NCBI GenBank assembly: GCA_965243545.1
Contig: OZ251573.1
Location: forward strand, 558,001 to 622,000
Origin: CATQHW01 sp965243545
GTDB lineage: Bacteria > Spirochaetota > Spirochaetia > SZUA-6 > Bin103
Reading direction: 5' to 3'
Length of the DNA stretch: 64,000 bases
In this document: positions 44,123 to 53,022 of the stretch, piece by piece
Position numbering within the stretch: position 1 is the stretch's first letter
Layout: each line of letters starts with the position of its first letter
Position numbers and translations under genes: made by a program
The notes under the pieces: model-generated
Seen by the model: the letters and a program-made list of their open reading frames with translations, nothing else
What the model was told of the DNA's origin: nothing
The model's database searches: none

Positions 44123-45379
44123 TCACGACCAGGTGGCGGTGAGCTCGGCGACGCCGAAGCCGGCCGGCATCTCCACGAACGAGTGGCGCATGCGCTCGGC
44201 CTGAAAGCCGGGCATGAAGCTTTCCCGGTCGCCGTTGAGGCGCCCTTCCATCGGCGCGAACCGCTGCCACAGCAGATCTGCCTCCCGCGCGGTGAACCGT
44301 TCCGCGAAGCGCGGCCCCCAGTTGAGCGTGATCGGGTGGTGCCCGTCGGCGGTGGCGGCGACCCGCTCCGGGACCGCGGACCGGAGATCAGGGCGCTTGC
44401 GCAGGCGGATGAACAGCGCCGCCTTGGTCAGGAACACCGTCATCAGCAGCTTGCCTTTCTCCGCCACGCCCGGACGGAGCGCGGCCAGCGCCCGGTCGTA
44501 GGCGGCGGCGTCGCCGGCCAGCGCCGCGCGCAGCGCCGCCTCGGTGCGGTCCTTGTTGACCGCGCACGCGCGCTGCCAGCCGCGAAACGCCTGCTGCGCG
44601 GCGGGCGCCAGGTGCGGCACGAACGGATCGTCCTCACGGAAGGCGAACGGCGAGAAGCCGCCGTGCACGGTGCGGCGCAGCCTGGCGCTGTAGTTGCTGC
44701 CCCAGTGCAGGATCGGCGTGATGTACACCACTCCGTCGCCGCCGCGCAGGCGGGTCTGCACGGCGCCCGGCAGCGGCTGGCGGTCGTCTTCCAGCAGCAG
44801 CCGGTCTTCCTGTTCGGTGTTGGCGCGCACGTGCGTGCCGGGCATGACCCACAGCACGTCGTCGTCGTACAGCGGGATGTTCCACTGGATGTAGGCCGGT
44901 CCGTTCTCGACGATGTCGTCGACGTAGCCGCGCAGGGGCGCGGTGTCGATCGGGTGGATGTCGCGGTGCCAGTTGGCCGGCCCGCGGTCGGTGACCGGAC
45001 TGCACATCAGCATCAGCTCGGTGGCGGCGGCGTCCTCGACGTCGAGCAGCCGGTTCGCCGTAGCGCGCAGCCGATCGCCGGTCCACACCTCGACCGCCGC
45101 CGCGCAGTCGGCGTCGACCTGCGCGCCGAGTCCCCTCGACAGGACCAGACGCGGCTGGCGCGCGGTCTCCCACACGCCGCCGGGCGGTTCACCGGGCGCG
45201 CGCTCCGCCGCCCAGACCGCCCGCTGGCGTTCCACCAGCGTCTCATACGCGCGGCGCACCTCGGCAAGCCGCGCCGGCGGAATCACCTCCGGCACCACCA
45301 GGTACCCGTCGCGGAGAAACCGCTCGCGGTCGACGTCGGCGGCGATGCCGGTTCCCGGCGTTCCGTTTCCTGCGCTCAT
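44123..45379 (-). CDS. Phytanoyl-CoA dioxygenase (PhyH) family protein 5
   Basis: A 418-residue, longer member of the PhyH family. The opening RERFLRDGYLVVPEVIPPARLAEVRRAYETLV is typical; NWHRDIHPID holds the His-x-Asp pair and ITPILHWGSNYSARLRRTVHGGF the distal His and Arg. About 150 extra residues at the C-terminus (after AFREDDPF) are not part of the usual fold. A GGGAGGGAG ribosome site precedes the ATG at 45379. It is divergent from proS across a perfect 18-bp palindrome. Confidence 0.85.
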   Translation of the reverse strand: MSAGNGTPGTGIAADVDRERFLRDGYLVVPEVIPPARLAEVRRAYETLVERQRAVWAAERAPGEPPGGVWETARQPRLVLSRGLGAQVDADCAAAVEVWTGDRLRATANRLLDVEDAAATELMLMCSPVTDRGPANWHRDIHPIDTAPLRGYVDDIVENGPAYIQWNIPLYDDDVLWVMPGTHVRANTEQEDRLLLEDDRQPLPGAVQTRLRGGDGVVYITPILHWGSNYSARLRRTVHGGFSPFAFREDDPFVPHLAPAAQQAFRGWQRACAVNKDRTEAALRAALAGDAAAYDRALAALRPGVAEKGKLLMTVFLTKAALFIRLRKRPDLRSAVPERVAATADGHHPITLNWGPRFAERFTAREADLLWQRFAPMEGRLNGDRESFMPGFQAERMRHSFVEMPAGFGVAELTATWS

Positions 45380-45425
45380 CGCGTCTCCCTCCCTCGGCTT
45401 GCCCCTTTCTCTTCCGGCGCCGAAC

Positions 45426-45443
45426 CGGTACGGTACCGTACCG
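45426..45443. promoter_or_regulatory. 18-bp perfect palindrome before proS
   Basis: CGGTACGGTACCGTACCG is its own reverse complement and ends 3 nt before the proS ATG. It contains TACCGT 7 nt upstream of the ATG, a -10 box of the type seen at other starts here, and the mirror box on the other strand. It could be a divergent promoter core, a repressor site, or both. Confidence 0.5.
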
Positions 45444-45446
45444 ATC

Positions 45447-46997
45447 ATGGCCAAGGGAAAAGCAGCGCGGACGGCGATCAGCCCGACCCGCGCCGAGGAC
45501 TACGCCGAATGGTACCAGCAGGTGGTGCGCGCCGCCGACCTGGCGGAGCTGTCGCCGGTGCGCGGCTGCATGGTGATCAAGCCGTGGGGCTACGCGCTGT
45601 GGGAGAACATGCAGCGCGCGCTCGACCGGATGTTCAAGGAGACCGGGCACACCAACGCCTACTTCCCGCTGTTCATCCCGTTGCGCTACCTGGAGCGCGA
45701 AGCCGAGCACGTCGAGGGGTTCGCCAAGGAGTGCGCGGTGGTGACCCACCATCGGCTGGAGGCGGGGCCGGACGGGCGGCTGGTCCCGGCCGGCGAGCTC
45801 GACGAGCCGTACGTGGTGCGGCCCACCAGCGAGACGATCATAGGCGAGATGTACGCGAAGTGGGTGCAGTCCTACCGCGACCTGCCGATCCTGATCAATC
45901 AATGGGCCAACGTGGTGCGCTGGGAGATGCGCCCGCGCCTGTTCCTGCGCACCGCGGAGTTCCTGTGGCAGGAGGGGCACACCGTGCACGCCACCGCCGA
46001 GGAGGCGGTCCAAGAGACGCTGCGCATGCTCGGCGTGTACGCCGACTTCGCGGAGCGCTACATGGCCATGCCGGTGCTGAGCGGCGAAAAGAGCGCCGGC
46101 GAGCGCTTTCCGGGAGCGGTCAACACCTACGCCATCGAGGCGATGATGCAGGACCGCAAGGCGCTGCAGGCCGGCACCTCGCACTTCCTGGGGCAGAACT
46201 TCGCCAAGGCGTGCGGCATCAACTTCAGCGACCGCAACGGCGAGCTGGTGCACGCCTGGACCACCTCCTGGGGGGTCTCCACGCGCCTGGTCGGCGGCCT
46301 GATCATGACTCACGGCGACGACGACGGGGCGGTGCTGCCGCCGCGGCTGGCCCCGGACCAGGTGGTGATCCTGCCGATCTACAAGGACGCCGGGCAGCGG
46401 ACCGCGGTGCTGGGCGCGTGCAATGCGCTCAAGCAGCAGCTGACCGAGACCGGCTGGGCCGGCGAGCAGTTGCGGGTGTCGATCGACGACCGCGAGATGC
46501 GCGGCGGTGAGAAGAACTGGCAGCTCGTCAAGCGCGGCGTGCCGATCCGCGTCGAGATCGGCCCGCGCGACCTGGCCGCCGGGGCGGTGTCGGTGGCGCG
46601 CCGCGACCGGCCGGCGCGCGAGCGGGATTCCATGCGGCGCGAACACTTCGTCGCCGCCGCCGGCGCGGTGCTCGGCAGCATCCAGGACGCGCTGTTGGAG
46701 CGGGCGGTCGCGTTCCGCAGCGCGCACACCGAACACGTCGGCGACCGGCGGGCGTTCGAGGAGTACTTCCGTGACGAATCGGCGTCCGGCTTCGCCATCG
46801 CCCCCATGGCGGCCGACGCCGACCGGGACCCGGAGTTCGGCGAGCTGCTGAAGCGCCTCAAGGTGAGCCCGCGCTGCATCCTGAACGACGGCGCTGAGGA
46901 CGGCGGCGGCGGCGCCGCTGGCGGCGGCGCGGATCGCCCGTGCGCGTTCACGGGCGCCGGCGGCGCGGCCGACACGGTGTTCGCCCGGTCGTACTGA
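45447..46997 (+). CDS. proS: Proline--tRNA ligase, archaeal/eukaryote-type
   Basis: A 516-residue class II aminoacyl-tRNA synthetase. Motif 2 is in RWEMRPRLFLRTAEFLWQEGHT, the proline-specific TSET loop in VVRPTSETIIGEMYAKW, and motif 3 in GTSHFLGQNFAKACGINF ... TTSWGVSTRLVGGLIM. There is no editing insertion, as usual for this form. The anticodon domain (VVILPIYKDAG) and the C-terminal Zn-like domain follow; the very end has a Gly-rich insertion before the terminal FARSY. The start lies just after the palindrome and appears leaderless. Confidence 0.95.
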   Translation: MAKGKAARTAISPTRAEDYAEWYQQVVRAADLAELSPVRGCMVIKPWGYALWENMQRALDRMFKETGHTNAYFPLFIPLRYLEREAEHVEGFAKECAVVTHHRLEAGPDGRLVPAGELDEPYVVRPTSETIIGEMYAKWVQSYRDLPILINQWANVVRWEMRPRLFLRTAEFLWQEGHTVHATAEEAVQETLRMLGVYADFAERYMAMPVLSGEKSAGERFPGAVNTYAIEAMMQDRKALQAGTSHFLGQNFAKACGINFSDRNGELVHAWTTSWGVSTRLVGGLIMTHGDDDGAVLPPRLAPDQVVILPIYKDAGQRTAVLGACNALKQQLTETGWAGEQLRVSIDDREMRGGEKNWQLVKRGVPIRVEIGPRDLAAGAVSVARRDRPARERDSMRREHFVAAAGAVLGSIQDALLERAVAFRSAHTEHVGDRRAFEEYFRDESASGFAIAPMAADADRDPEFGELLKRLKVSPRCILNDGAEDGGGGAAGGGADRPCAFTGAGGAADTVFARSY

Positions 46998-47131
46998 CGG
47001 CCGGCCGCCGGCCGCGCGGGGGTAGCTTGACGCCGGCCGGCCGCATGACGGACCATCATTGACTGCAGGTGAGCGCGCCGGCTTCCGGGTACCACCGATC
47101 CGGCAGGCCACCGGAGCAACGGGAGGAAGCG

Positions 47132-47608
47132 ATGGCTGAAGAGCGATGCGCGGTGACCATGACGGTCAACGGCCGCACATCCGAACACCGAGTCGAACCG
47201 CGGCGGCTGCTGGTGCAGCACCTGCGCGACGAGTTGCGCCTGACCGGCGCCCACGTCGGCTGCGACACGTCGAGCTGCGGCGCCTGCACGGCGATCGTCG
47301 ACGGCAAGGCGGTCAAGACCTGCACCATGCTTGCCGTGCAGGCCGACGGCGCCGACATCACCACCATCGAGGGGCTGGCCGACAACGGCGCGCTGCATCC
47401 GCTGCAGGAGGCGTTCCGGGAGGAACACGGCCTGCAGTGCGGATTCTGCACGCCGGGCATGATCATGACCGCGGTCGACCTGCTGGAGCGCAACGCCGCG
47501 CCGTCGGAGGCGGAGATACGCCACGCCCTGGAGGGCAACTACTGCCGGTGTACCGGCTATCACAACATCGTCCGGGCCGTGCAGCGCGCTGCCGGCGTCC
47601 TGACCTAG
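47132..47608 (+). CDS. Molybdenum hydroxylase [2Fe-2S] subunit
   Basis: A 158-residue iron-sulfur subunit of the xanthine/CO-dehydrogenase family. The plant-ferredoxin-type cluster is ligated by Cys in GCDTSSCGACTAIVDG ... TC, and the second cluster by CGFCTPGM and CRCTGYHN. It passes electrons from the molybdenum site to FAD. GGGAGGAAGC before the ATG at 47132 sets the start. It is the first gene of an S-L-M operon, 9 bp before the large subunit. Confidence 0.93.
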   Translation: MAEERCAVTMTVNGRTSEHRVEPRRLLVQHLRDELRLTGAHVGCDTSSCGACTAIVDGKAVKTCTMLAVQADGADITTIEGLADNGALHPLQEAFREEHGLQCGFCTPGMIMTAVDLLERNAAPSEAEIRHALEGNYCRCTGYHNIVRAVQRAAGVLT

Positions 47609-47617
47609 GAGGGAGCC

Positions 47618-49996
47618 ATGGCTACGGCACAGATCGGCAAACCGGTCCGCCGCGTCGAAGACCGGAAGTTCATAACCGGCGCCGGCCGGTACACGGACGA
47701 CATCCTGCTGCCCGGGCAGACGTGGTGCGCGTTCGCGCGCAGCCCCTACGCCCACGCCGCGGTCGAGCGGGTCGACACCGCCGCCGCGGCGGCGGCGCCC
47801 GGCGTGCTTGCGGTCTACACCGGCGCGGACGTGGAAGCCGACGGGTTGGGCGGCCTGCCGTGCGCGTGGGCGGTCGACTTCAACACCGGCGAGCCGATGA
47901 ACGAGCCGCCGCACCCGGTGCTGGCGTCGAGCACGGTGCGCTACGTCGGCGACGGCGTCGCGTGCGTGGTCGCCGCGACCGCCGAGCAGGCGCAGGACGC
48001 CGCCGAGCTGATCGAGGTGACCTACCGCGAGCTGCCGGCGGTGACCGAAGTGCCGCAGGCGATCGCCGACGGGGCGCCGCAGATCCACCCGGAAGCAAAG
48101 GGCAACCTGGCGTTCATCTGGGACCTGGGCGACCGCGAAGCGACCGACAAGGCGTGCGCGGAAGCGGCCCACGTCACCACCCTGGAGTTCGTCAACCAGC
48201 GGCTCATCCCCAACGCCATCGAGCCGCGCGCCGCGCTGGCCGACTATGACGCGGCGTCGGGGCGCTCCACGCTGTACACCTCGACGCAGAACCCGCACAC
48301 GATCCGCGCGGTGATGGGCGGCGTGCTGGGGTTGCCGGAGCACAAGCTGCGCGTGGTCGGACCCGACGTGGGCGGCGGCTTCGGCAGCAAGATCTTCCAT
48401 TACCCGGAAGAGGCGGTCGTCACGTGGTGCGCCCGCAAGGTCGGCCGGCCGGTGAAGTGGGCGGCGTCGCGCACCGAGAGCTTCATGACCGACGCGCACG
48501 GCCGCGACCACGTGACCAAGGCCGACTTGGCGCTCGACGCCGGCGGGAAGTTCCTGGCGTTGCGCGTCCGCACGCAGTCGAACATGGGCGCGTATCTGTC
48601 GCTGGTGGCGCCGGCCATCCCCACCTACTTGTACGGCACGCTGCTGCAGGGCCAATACACGACGCCGGCCATTCACGTCGAGGTGACCGCCGCCTTCACC
48701 AACACGACCCCGGTCGACGCGTACCGCGGCGCCGGCCGGCCGGAGGCGACCTACCTGCTGGAACGGCTGGTCGATGCGGCTGCGCATGAAACCGGCGCGG
48801 CGCCCGACGAGCTGCGCCGCCGCAACTTCATCCCGCCATTCGACGGCGTCACCGAACCCGGCTATCAGACGCAGGTCGCAATGGTCTACGACAGCGGCAA
48901 CTACCAGGCGGCCATGGACCGCGCGCTGGAGCTGTTCGACCTGCCGGCGTTCCGCGCCGAGCAACAGGCCGCGCGGGCGGAGGGCCGGCTGGTCGGCGTC
49001 GGCTTCTCCAGCTACATCGAAGCGTGCGGCGTCGCGCCGTCCAAGGTGGCCGGAGCGCTCGGCGCGCGCGGCGGCTTCTACGAAAGCTCGACCGTCCGCG
49101 TCCAGCCGTCCGGCAAGGTGACGGTCTTTACCGGCACCCACTCGCACGGTCAGGGGCACGTCACCACCTTCGCGCAGGTGGTCGCCGACGAGCTCGGCAT
49201 CCCGATGGAGGACGTCGAGGTCGTCCACGGCGACACCGACGTGATCCCGATGGGCAACGGCACGGCCGGATCGCGCAGCATCGCCGTGGGCGGCAGCGCC
49301 ATAGCCTTGAGCCTGGGCAAGATCAAGAAGAAGGGGGCGCAGATCGCCGCTCACCTGATCGAGGCGTCGCCCGAGGACCTGGAGTACGCGGACGGCGGCT
49401 GGAAGGTGCGCGGCACCGACCGCGGCATGAGCTTCCAGGAGGTGGCCGCGCAGGCGTACACCGTGCACAACTACCCCGACGGCGTGGAGCCGGGCCTGGA
49501 GTTCACCTCGTTCTTCGACCCCGAAAACTTCACCTTTCCGTTCGGGACGCACATAGCCGTGGTCGAGATCGACGCCGACACCGGCCAAGTCCGGCTCAAG
49601 CGGTTCGTGGCGGTCGACGACGTCGGCAAGGTGATCAACCCGCTGATCGTCGACGGACAGGTGCACGGCGGCATCACGCAGGGCGTCGGTCAGGCGTTGC
49701 TGGAAGGCGCAGCCTATGACGATGCCGGCCAGCTGCTCACCGGCTCCTACATGGACTACGCGCTGCCGAGGGCCGACGACGTGCCGTCCTACGAGGTCGA
49801 CCGCACCGAAACGCGGTGTCCGGTCAACCCGCTCGGCGTCAAGGGCGCCGGCGAGACCGGCACGATCGGTTCCACGCCGGCGGTGGTCAACGCCGCCGTC
49901 GACGCGCTCCGGCATCTGGGGGTGCAGGACCTGCAGATGCCGCTCACACCGCAACGGGTCTGGCGCGCCATGCGCGCCAATGGAGGCGCCACGTGA
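47618..49996 (+). CDS. Molybdopterin-binding large subunit, form-II CoxL/xanthine dehydrogenase-like
   Basis: A 792-residue catalytic subunit that binds molybdopterin cytosine dinucleotide. VGGGFGSKIF (~250) and the active-site loop AYRGAGRPEA (~367) are intact. True form-I CO dehydrogenases carry AYRCSFR with a Cys that binds Cu; here Gly replaces it, so CO oxidation is doubtful and hydroxylation of an aromatic or N-heterocycle is just as likely. The catalytic Glu region GVKGAGETGTIG (~744) is present. It overlaps the FAD subunit start in GTGA. Confidence 0.93.
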   Translation: MATAQIGKPVRRVEDRKFITGAGRYTDDILLPGQTWCAFARSPYAHAAVERVDTAAAAAAPGVLAVYTGADVEADGLGGLPCAWAVDFNTGEPMNEPPHPVLASSTVRYVGDGVACVVAATAEQAQDAAELIEVTYRELPAVTEVPQAIADGAPQIHPEAKGNLAFIWDLGDREATDKACAEAAHVTTLEFVNQRLIPNAIEPRAALADYDAASGRSTLYTSTQNPHTIRAVMGGVLGLPEHKLRVVGPDVGGGFGSKIFHYPEEAVVTWCARKVGRPVKWAASRTESFMTDAHGRDHVTKADLALDAGGKFLALRVRTQSNMGAYLSLVAPAIPTYLYGTLLQGQYTTPAIHVEVTAAFTNTTPVDAYRGAGRPEATYLLERLVDAAAHETGAAPDELRRRNFIPPFDGVTEPGYQTQVAMVYDSGNYQAAMDRALELFDLPAFRAEQQAARAEGRLVGVGFSSYIEACGVAPSKVAGALGARGGFYESSTVRVQPSGKVTVFTGTHSHGQGHVTTFAQVVADELGIPMEDVEVVHGDTDVIPMGNGTAGSRSIAVGGSAIALSLGKIKKKGAQIAAHLIEASPEDLEYADGGWKVRGTDRGMSFQEVAAQAYTVHNYPDGVEPGLEFTSFFDPENFTFPFGTHIAVVEIDADTGQVRLKRFVAVDDVGKVINPLIVDGQVHGGITQGVGQALLEGAAYDDAGQLLTGSYMDYALPRADDVPSYEVDRTETRCPVNPLGVKGAGETGTIGSTPAVVNAAVDALRHLGVQDLQMPLTPQRVWRAMRANGGAT

Positions 49997-50844
49997 TTCC
50001 CGCGACGTTCACCTATCGCCGCGCCGCTTCGATCGACGAAGCGTTGCGGATGCTCGACGAATCGGGCGGCGACGCCCGATTGCTCGCCGGCGGACACAGC
50101 CTGCTGCCCGCCATGAAGCTCCGGCTCGACCGGCCGGGCGCCGTGATCGACATCAGCCGCATCGACGAGTTGGCCGCGATTGAGGAGAGCGGCGGCGGCG
50201 TGCGCATCGGCGCCGCCGCCACGCACGACCGGATCGCCTCCTGCAGCGTGGTGGGAGCGCGGGCGCCGCTGGTGGCCGCCGCCGCCGGCGTGATCGGCGA
50301 CGTGCAGGTGCGCAACAAGGGCACCATCGGCGGCAGCGTCGCGCACGCCGACCCGGCGGCCGACTACCCGGCCGCGCTGCTGGCGTCGGACGCGGTGATC
50401 CACGTGCGCGGTTCCGGCGGCAGCCGGCAGATCGCCGCGGCCGACTTCTTCGTCGACCTGTACGCGACCGCTCTGGAGGATGGCGAGATCGTGACCGCGG
50501 TGGAGGTCCCGGATCAGGGCGGCGCCGGCAGCAGCTACCGGAAGTTCCCGCATCCCGCTTCGCGGTTCGCGGTCTGCGGCGCGGCCGTGTCGGTCGTCAC
50601 GGACGGCGGCCTCTGCACGCGCGCGCGCGTGGCGCTGAACGGAGTCGCCGCCGCCGCGTTTCGGGACTCCGGTGTCGAGTCGGCGCTGGAAGGGGCGGCG
50701 CTCGACGCCGGCGCCATTGCGGCCGCCGCGGCCAAGGCCGCCGACGGACGGGAGCTGCTCTCCGATCTGTTCGCCGACCAGGACTACCGGCGCCATCTGG
50801 CCAAGGTGTTCGTGCGCCGCGCGCTGACCGCCGCGACCGCATAG
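49993..50844 (+). CDS. FAD-binding medium subunit of molybdenum hydroxylase
   Basis: A 283-residue FAD subunit (CoxM/XdhB type). FAD motifs are LLAGGHSLLPAMKLRL near residue 35 and VRNKGTIGGSVAHADPAADYPAAL near residue 105. It hands electrons on to an unknown acceptor. The GTG start lies in a GTGA overlap with the large subunit, which fixes the frame. The gene order S-L-M differs from M-S-L of the classical cox clusters. No maturation genes are seen nearby. Confidence 0.92.
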   Translation: MIPATFTYRRAASIDEALRMLDESGGDARLLAGGHSLLPAMKLRLDRPGAVIDISRIDELAAIEESGGGVRIGAAATHDRIASCSVVGARAPLVAAAAGVIGDVQVRNKGTIGGSVAHADPAADYPAALLASDAVIHVRGSGGSRQIAAADFFVDLYATALEDGEIVTAVEVPDQGGAGSSYRKFPHPASRFAVCGAAVSVVTDGGLCTRARVALNGVAAAAFRDSGVESALEGAALDAGAIAAAAAKAADGRELLSDLFADQDYRRHLAKVFVRRALTAATA

Positions 50845-50878
50845 GGGCGGCCGGCTGGCCGGAGCGGCGCCGGCAGGG

Positions 50879-50884
50879 TATAGT
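50879..50884 (+). promoter_or_regulatory. -10 box (TATAGT) 6 nt before the start codon
   Basis: TATAGT ends 6 nt before the ATG at 50891. No clear -35 box or ribosome site is visible, consistent with a leaderless transcript. Confidence 0.45.
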
Positions 50885-50890
50885 TCTGCC

Positions 50891-51631
50891 ATGCAGGAGA
50901 ACCGAGGAGCGGTAGCGGCCCTTCGCGATGAGGACCTGATAGAGCTGTTCGGCCGGCGGCTGCCGGAGCTGCTGGCGCGCCGTCCGGAACTCGAGCCGGT
51001 CATCTACCACGGGTTTCTCAAAGTATTCGCGCGTCGCGACGAGGTCGCCGTGGTGGTGGCCGAGTTGCGGGCGCTCCGTACGGAGATGGACCAGCGCTTC
51101 GACCAAGTGGACCAGCGCTTCGACCAAGTGGACCAGCGCTTCGTTCAGGTGGACCAGCGCTTCGTTCAGGTGGACCAGCGCTTCGTTCAGGTGGACGAGC
51201 GCGCCGAACGTCACGAATCGGAAATGAAGGAGTTCCGCGCCGAAATGAATGCGCGGTTCGTCGATGTCCATCGGGCGATCGACCGGCTGGGGGCGCGCTG
51301 GGGGATCCGCAACGAGAGCCTGTTTCGACAGACGATTGCGTCACTGCTCGAACAGTCCTTCGGAGTCTCCGTCGAACAGCGCACGATCGCCGGCGAACAG
51401 TTCGACGTTCTGATCTACGATCACCAGCACGTACTCGTCGAGATCGCCGCCAGCGTGGGGCGCACCATTCAGGCGCGGCTGGAACGCAAACGGCGGCTGT
51501 ACGAAGAGTCGACCGGGATACGGCCGACCCGGGTCATTCTGGCCACGGCGTCGATCCACAGCCGGCGCGCCCACGAGCTGCGAAAGGCCGGCATCGAAGT
51601 GATAGAACCGGAGGAAATGGACGTCGCGTGA
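50891..51631 (+). CDS. Coiled-coil DUF3782-like PD-(D/E)XK-fold protein
   Basis: A 246-residue protein. Residues ~60-115 form a coiled coil made of repeated VDQRF(D/V)Q heptads, encoded by 21-bp tandem repeats. Residues ~130-240 (WGIRNESLFRQTIASLLEQSFG; EQFDVLIYDHQHVLVEIAAS) resemble the PD-(D/E)XK-like domain of DUF3782 proteins, with Asp and Glu at the expected places but no clear Lys after Glu. The function is unknown. It stands alone behind the molybdenum hydroxylase operon with its own -10 box. Confidence 0.8.
   Translation: MQENRGAVAALRDEDLIELFGRRLPELLARRPELEPVIYHGFLKVFARRDEVAVVVAELRALRTEMDQRFDQVDQRFDQVDQRFVQVDQRFVQVDQRFVQVDERAERHESEMKEFRAEMNARFVDVHRAIDRLGARWGIRNESLFRQTIASLLEQSFGVSVEQRTIAGEQFDVLIYDHQHVLVEIAASVGRTIQARLERKRRLYEESTGIRPTRVILATASIHSRRAHELRKAGIEVIEPEEMDVA
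51087..51191 (+). repeat. Five 21-bp in-frame tandem repeats
   Basis: Units of TGGACCAGCGCTTCG plus six bases run from 51087 to 51191. The first two end in ACCAAG, the next three in TTCAGG; a partial sixth follows. Each unit codes one heptad, so copy-number change would lengthen or shorten the coiled coil without a frameshift. Confidence 0.9.
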
Positions 51632-51670
51632 CCTGGGTCGCGGGATGACCTAGTCCCGGGCGACCTTCGG

Positions 51671-52957
51671 TTACGAGGGGATTTCTTGCAGGACCTCACG
51701 CATCGCCGCCAGCGCGCGGTCGATGTCTTCGTCGGTGTGGGCGGTCGACAGGTAGATCTTCTCGTACGGGCTGACGAAGAAGCCGCGCCGGATCATGCCG
51801 ACGCCGAAGCGGAACGCCCGCTCCTTGTCGGCGTAGAGCATGGTCCGGTAATCGGTTATGTCCTCCGCCCCGGTGAACAACACCTGCAAGACCGGACCGT
51901 CGCCGCCGACCAGCAGCGGGATCGACAACTCGCGGCCCATCGCCTCGACCTCGGCGCGGATGCGGTCGGCCATGGCGTGCAGGCGTTCATAGACGCCCGG
52001 CCGAGCCAGTACGTCGAGCGTGGCAAGTCCGGCCGCCGCCGAGATCGGATTGCCGTTGAAGGTGCCGGACACGAAGGTCCGTTGCGGGTCTGACCGCTCG
52101 CGCCACGGATTGACCGTCTCCAGCACGTCGGCGCGACCGCAGACCGCGGCGTTGGGGTGACCGCCGCTGATCGTCTTGCCGTAGGCGGCCAGGTCCGGTA
52201 CCACGCCGTACCGCTCCTGCGCCCCGCCCCAGGCGATGCGGAAACCGGTCACCACCTCATCGAAGATCAGGATGATGCCGTGCGCGGCGGTCAGCTCCCG
52301 TAGCGTCTCCAAAAACGGCGGCTGGGGCCGGATGCACCGCTGCAGCGGTTCCACGCAGACCGCCGCCAGCTCGCCGGCGTGGCGTTCGATCAGCTCCCGC
52401 GCCATCGCCGCGTCGTTGAATGGCGACACCAGCAGATCGTCGGACAACGCCGGCGGCAGGCCGGCGACGTCGGCGACGGCGCGCGGATAGTCGCTCGGCG
52501 CCGGCGGTCGCGCGCCATGCAGCGCAAAGTCGCTGACGCCGTGCCAGCCGCCCTCGAAGCGCAATACGCGCCGGCGGCCGGTGAAGGCGCGCGCCATGCG
52601 CACGGCAAAGGAGACCGCGTCGGAGCCGGTGCCGACGAAGCGGATCTTCTCCCCGCAGGGAGCGGCGTCGACGATGCGCTCACCCAGCTCGATGACCGGC
52701 CGGTTGAGGCCGAAGAAGGTGGCGCCGCGCTGCAGTTGCGCGGTCACCGCGGCGATCACCTCAGGATGGCAGTGTCCCAGGATCATCGGCCCGCTGCCGT
52801 TCAGAAAATCGACGTACCGGCGTCCGTCGGCGTCGTAGAGCTTGCTGCCCTCTCCGCGCACGAACACCATGGAGACTTCGGGCGGCAGATGGAACTCCCC
52901 CATCGTGCCGCCCACGAACACCCGTCCCGCCCGTTGCAGCAGGTCCGCTTGAGCCAT
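51671..52957 (-). CDS. Class III PLP-dependent aminotransferase (glutamate-1-semialdehyde aminomutase-like)
   Basis: A 428-residue fold-type I PLP enzyme. The cofactor lysine is in AAYGKTISGGHP (about residue 260), preceded by IIIFDEV-type sequence (GIILIFDEVVTGFR) with the Asp that holds the pyridine nitrogen. It is closest in look to glutamate-1-semialdehyde 2,1-aminomutase, but many such proteins act on other substrates, and no haem gene is nearby. ATG at 52957; a TACGGT box lies 6 nt upstream, another leaderless-type start. Confidence 0.9.
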   Translation of the reverse strand: MAQADLLQRAGRVFVGGTMGEFHLPPEVSMVFVRGEGSKLYDADGRRYVDFLNGSGPMILGHCHPEVIAAVTAQLQRGATFFGLNRPVIELGERIVDAAPCGEKIRFVGTGSDAVSFAVRMARAFTGRRRVLRFEGGWHGVSDFALHGARPPAPSDYPRAVADVAGLPPALSDDLLVSPFNDAAMARELIERHAGELAAVCVEPLQRCIRPQPPFLETLRELTAAHGIILIFDEVVTGFRIAWGGAQERYGVVPDLAAYGKTISGGHPNAAVCGRADVLETVNPWRERSDPQRTFVSGTFNGNPISAAAGLATLDVLARPGVYERLHAMADRIRAEVEAMGRELSIPLLVGGDGPVLQVLFTGAEDITDYRTMLYADKERAFRFGVGMIRRGFFVSPYEKIYLSTAHTDEDIDRALAAMREVLQEIPS

Positions 52958-53022
52958 GCGGACACCGTAGCACGGCAGGCGCCGCCGGCGCGACCGGCGC
53001 GCGCGGCGTGGCGGCGCCCGGC

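Noticed and set aside
46379..49954. 1191-codon open frame on the minus strand
   Set aside because: Antisense to proS and the molybdenum hydroxylase genes, no domain, low complexity.
51087..51191. Possible CRISPR-like array
   Set aside because: The repeats are directly adjacent, 21 bp long and in frame within a coiled-coil gene; there are no spacers.
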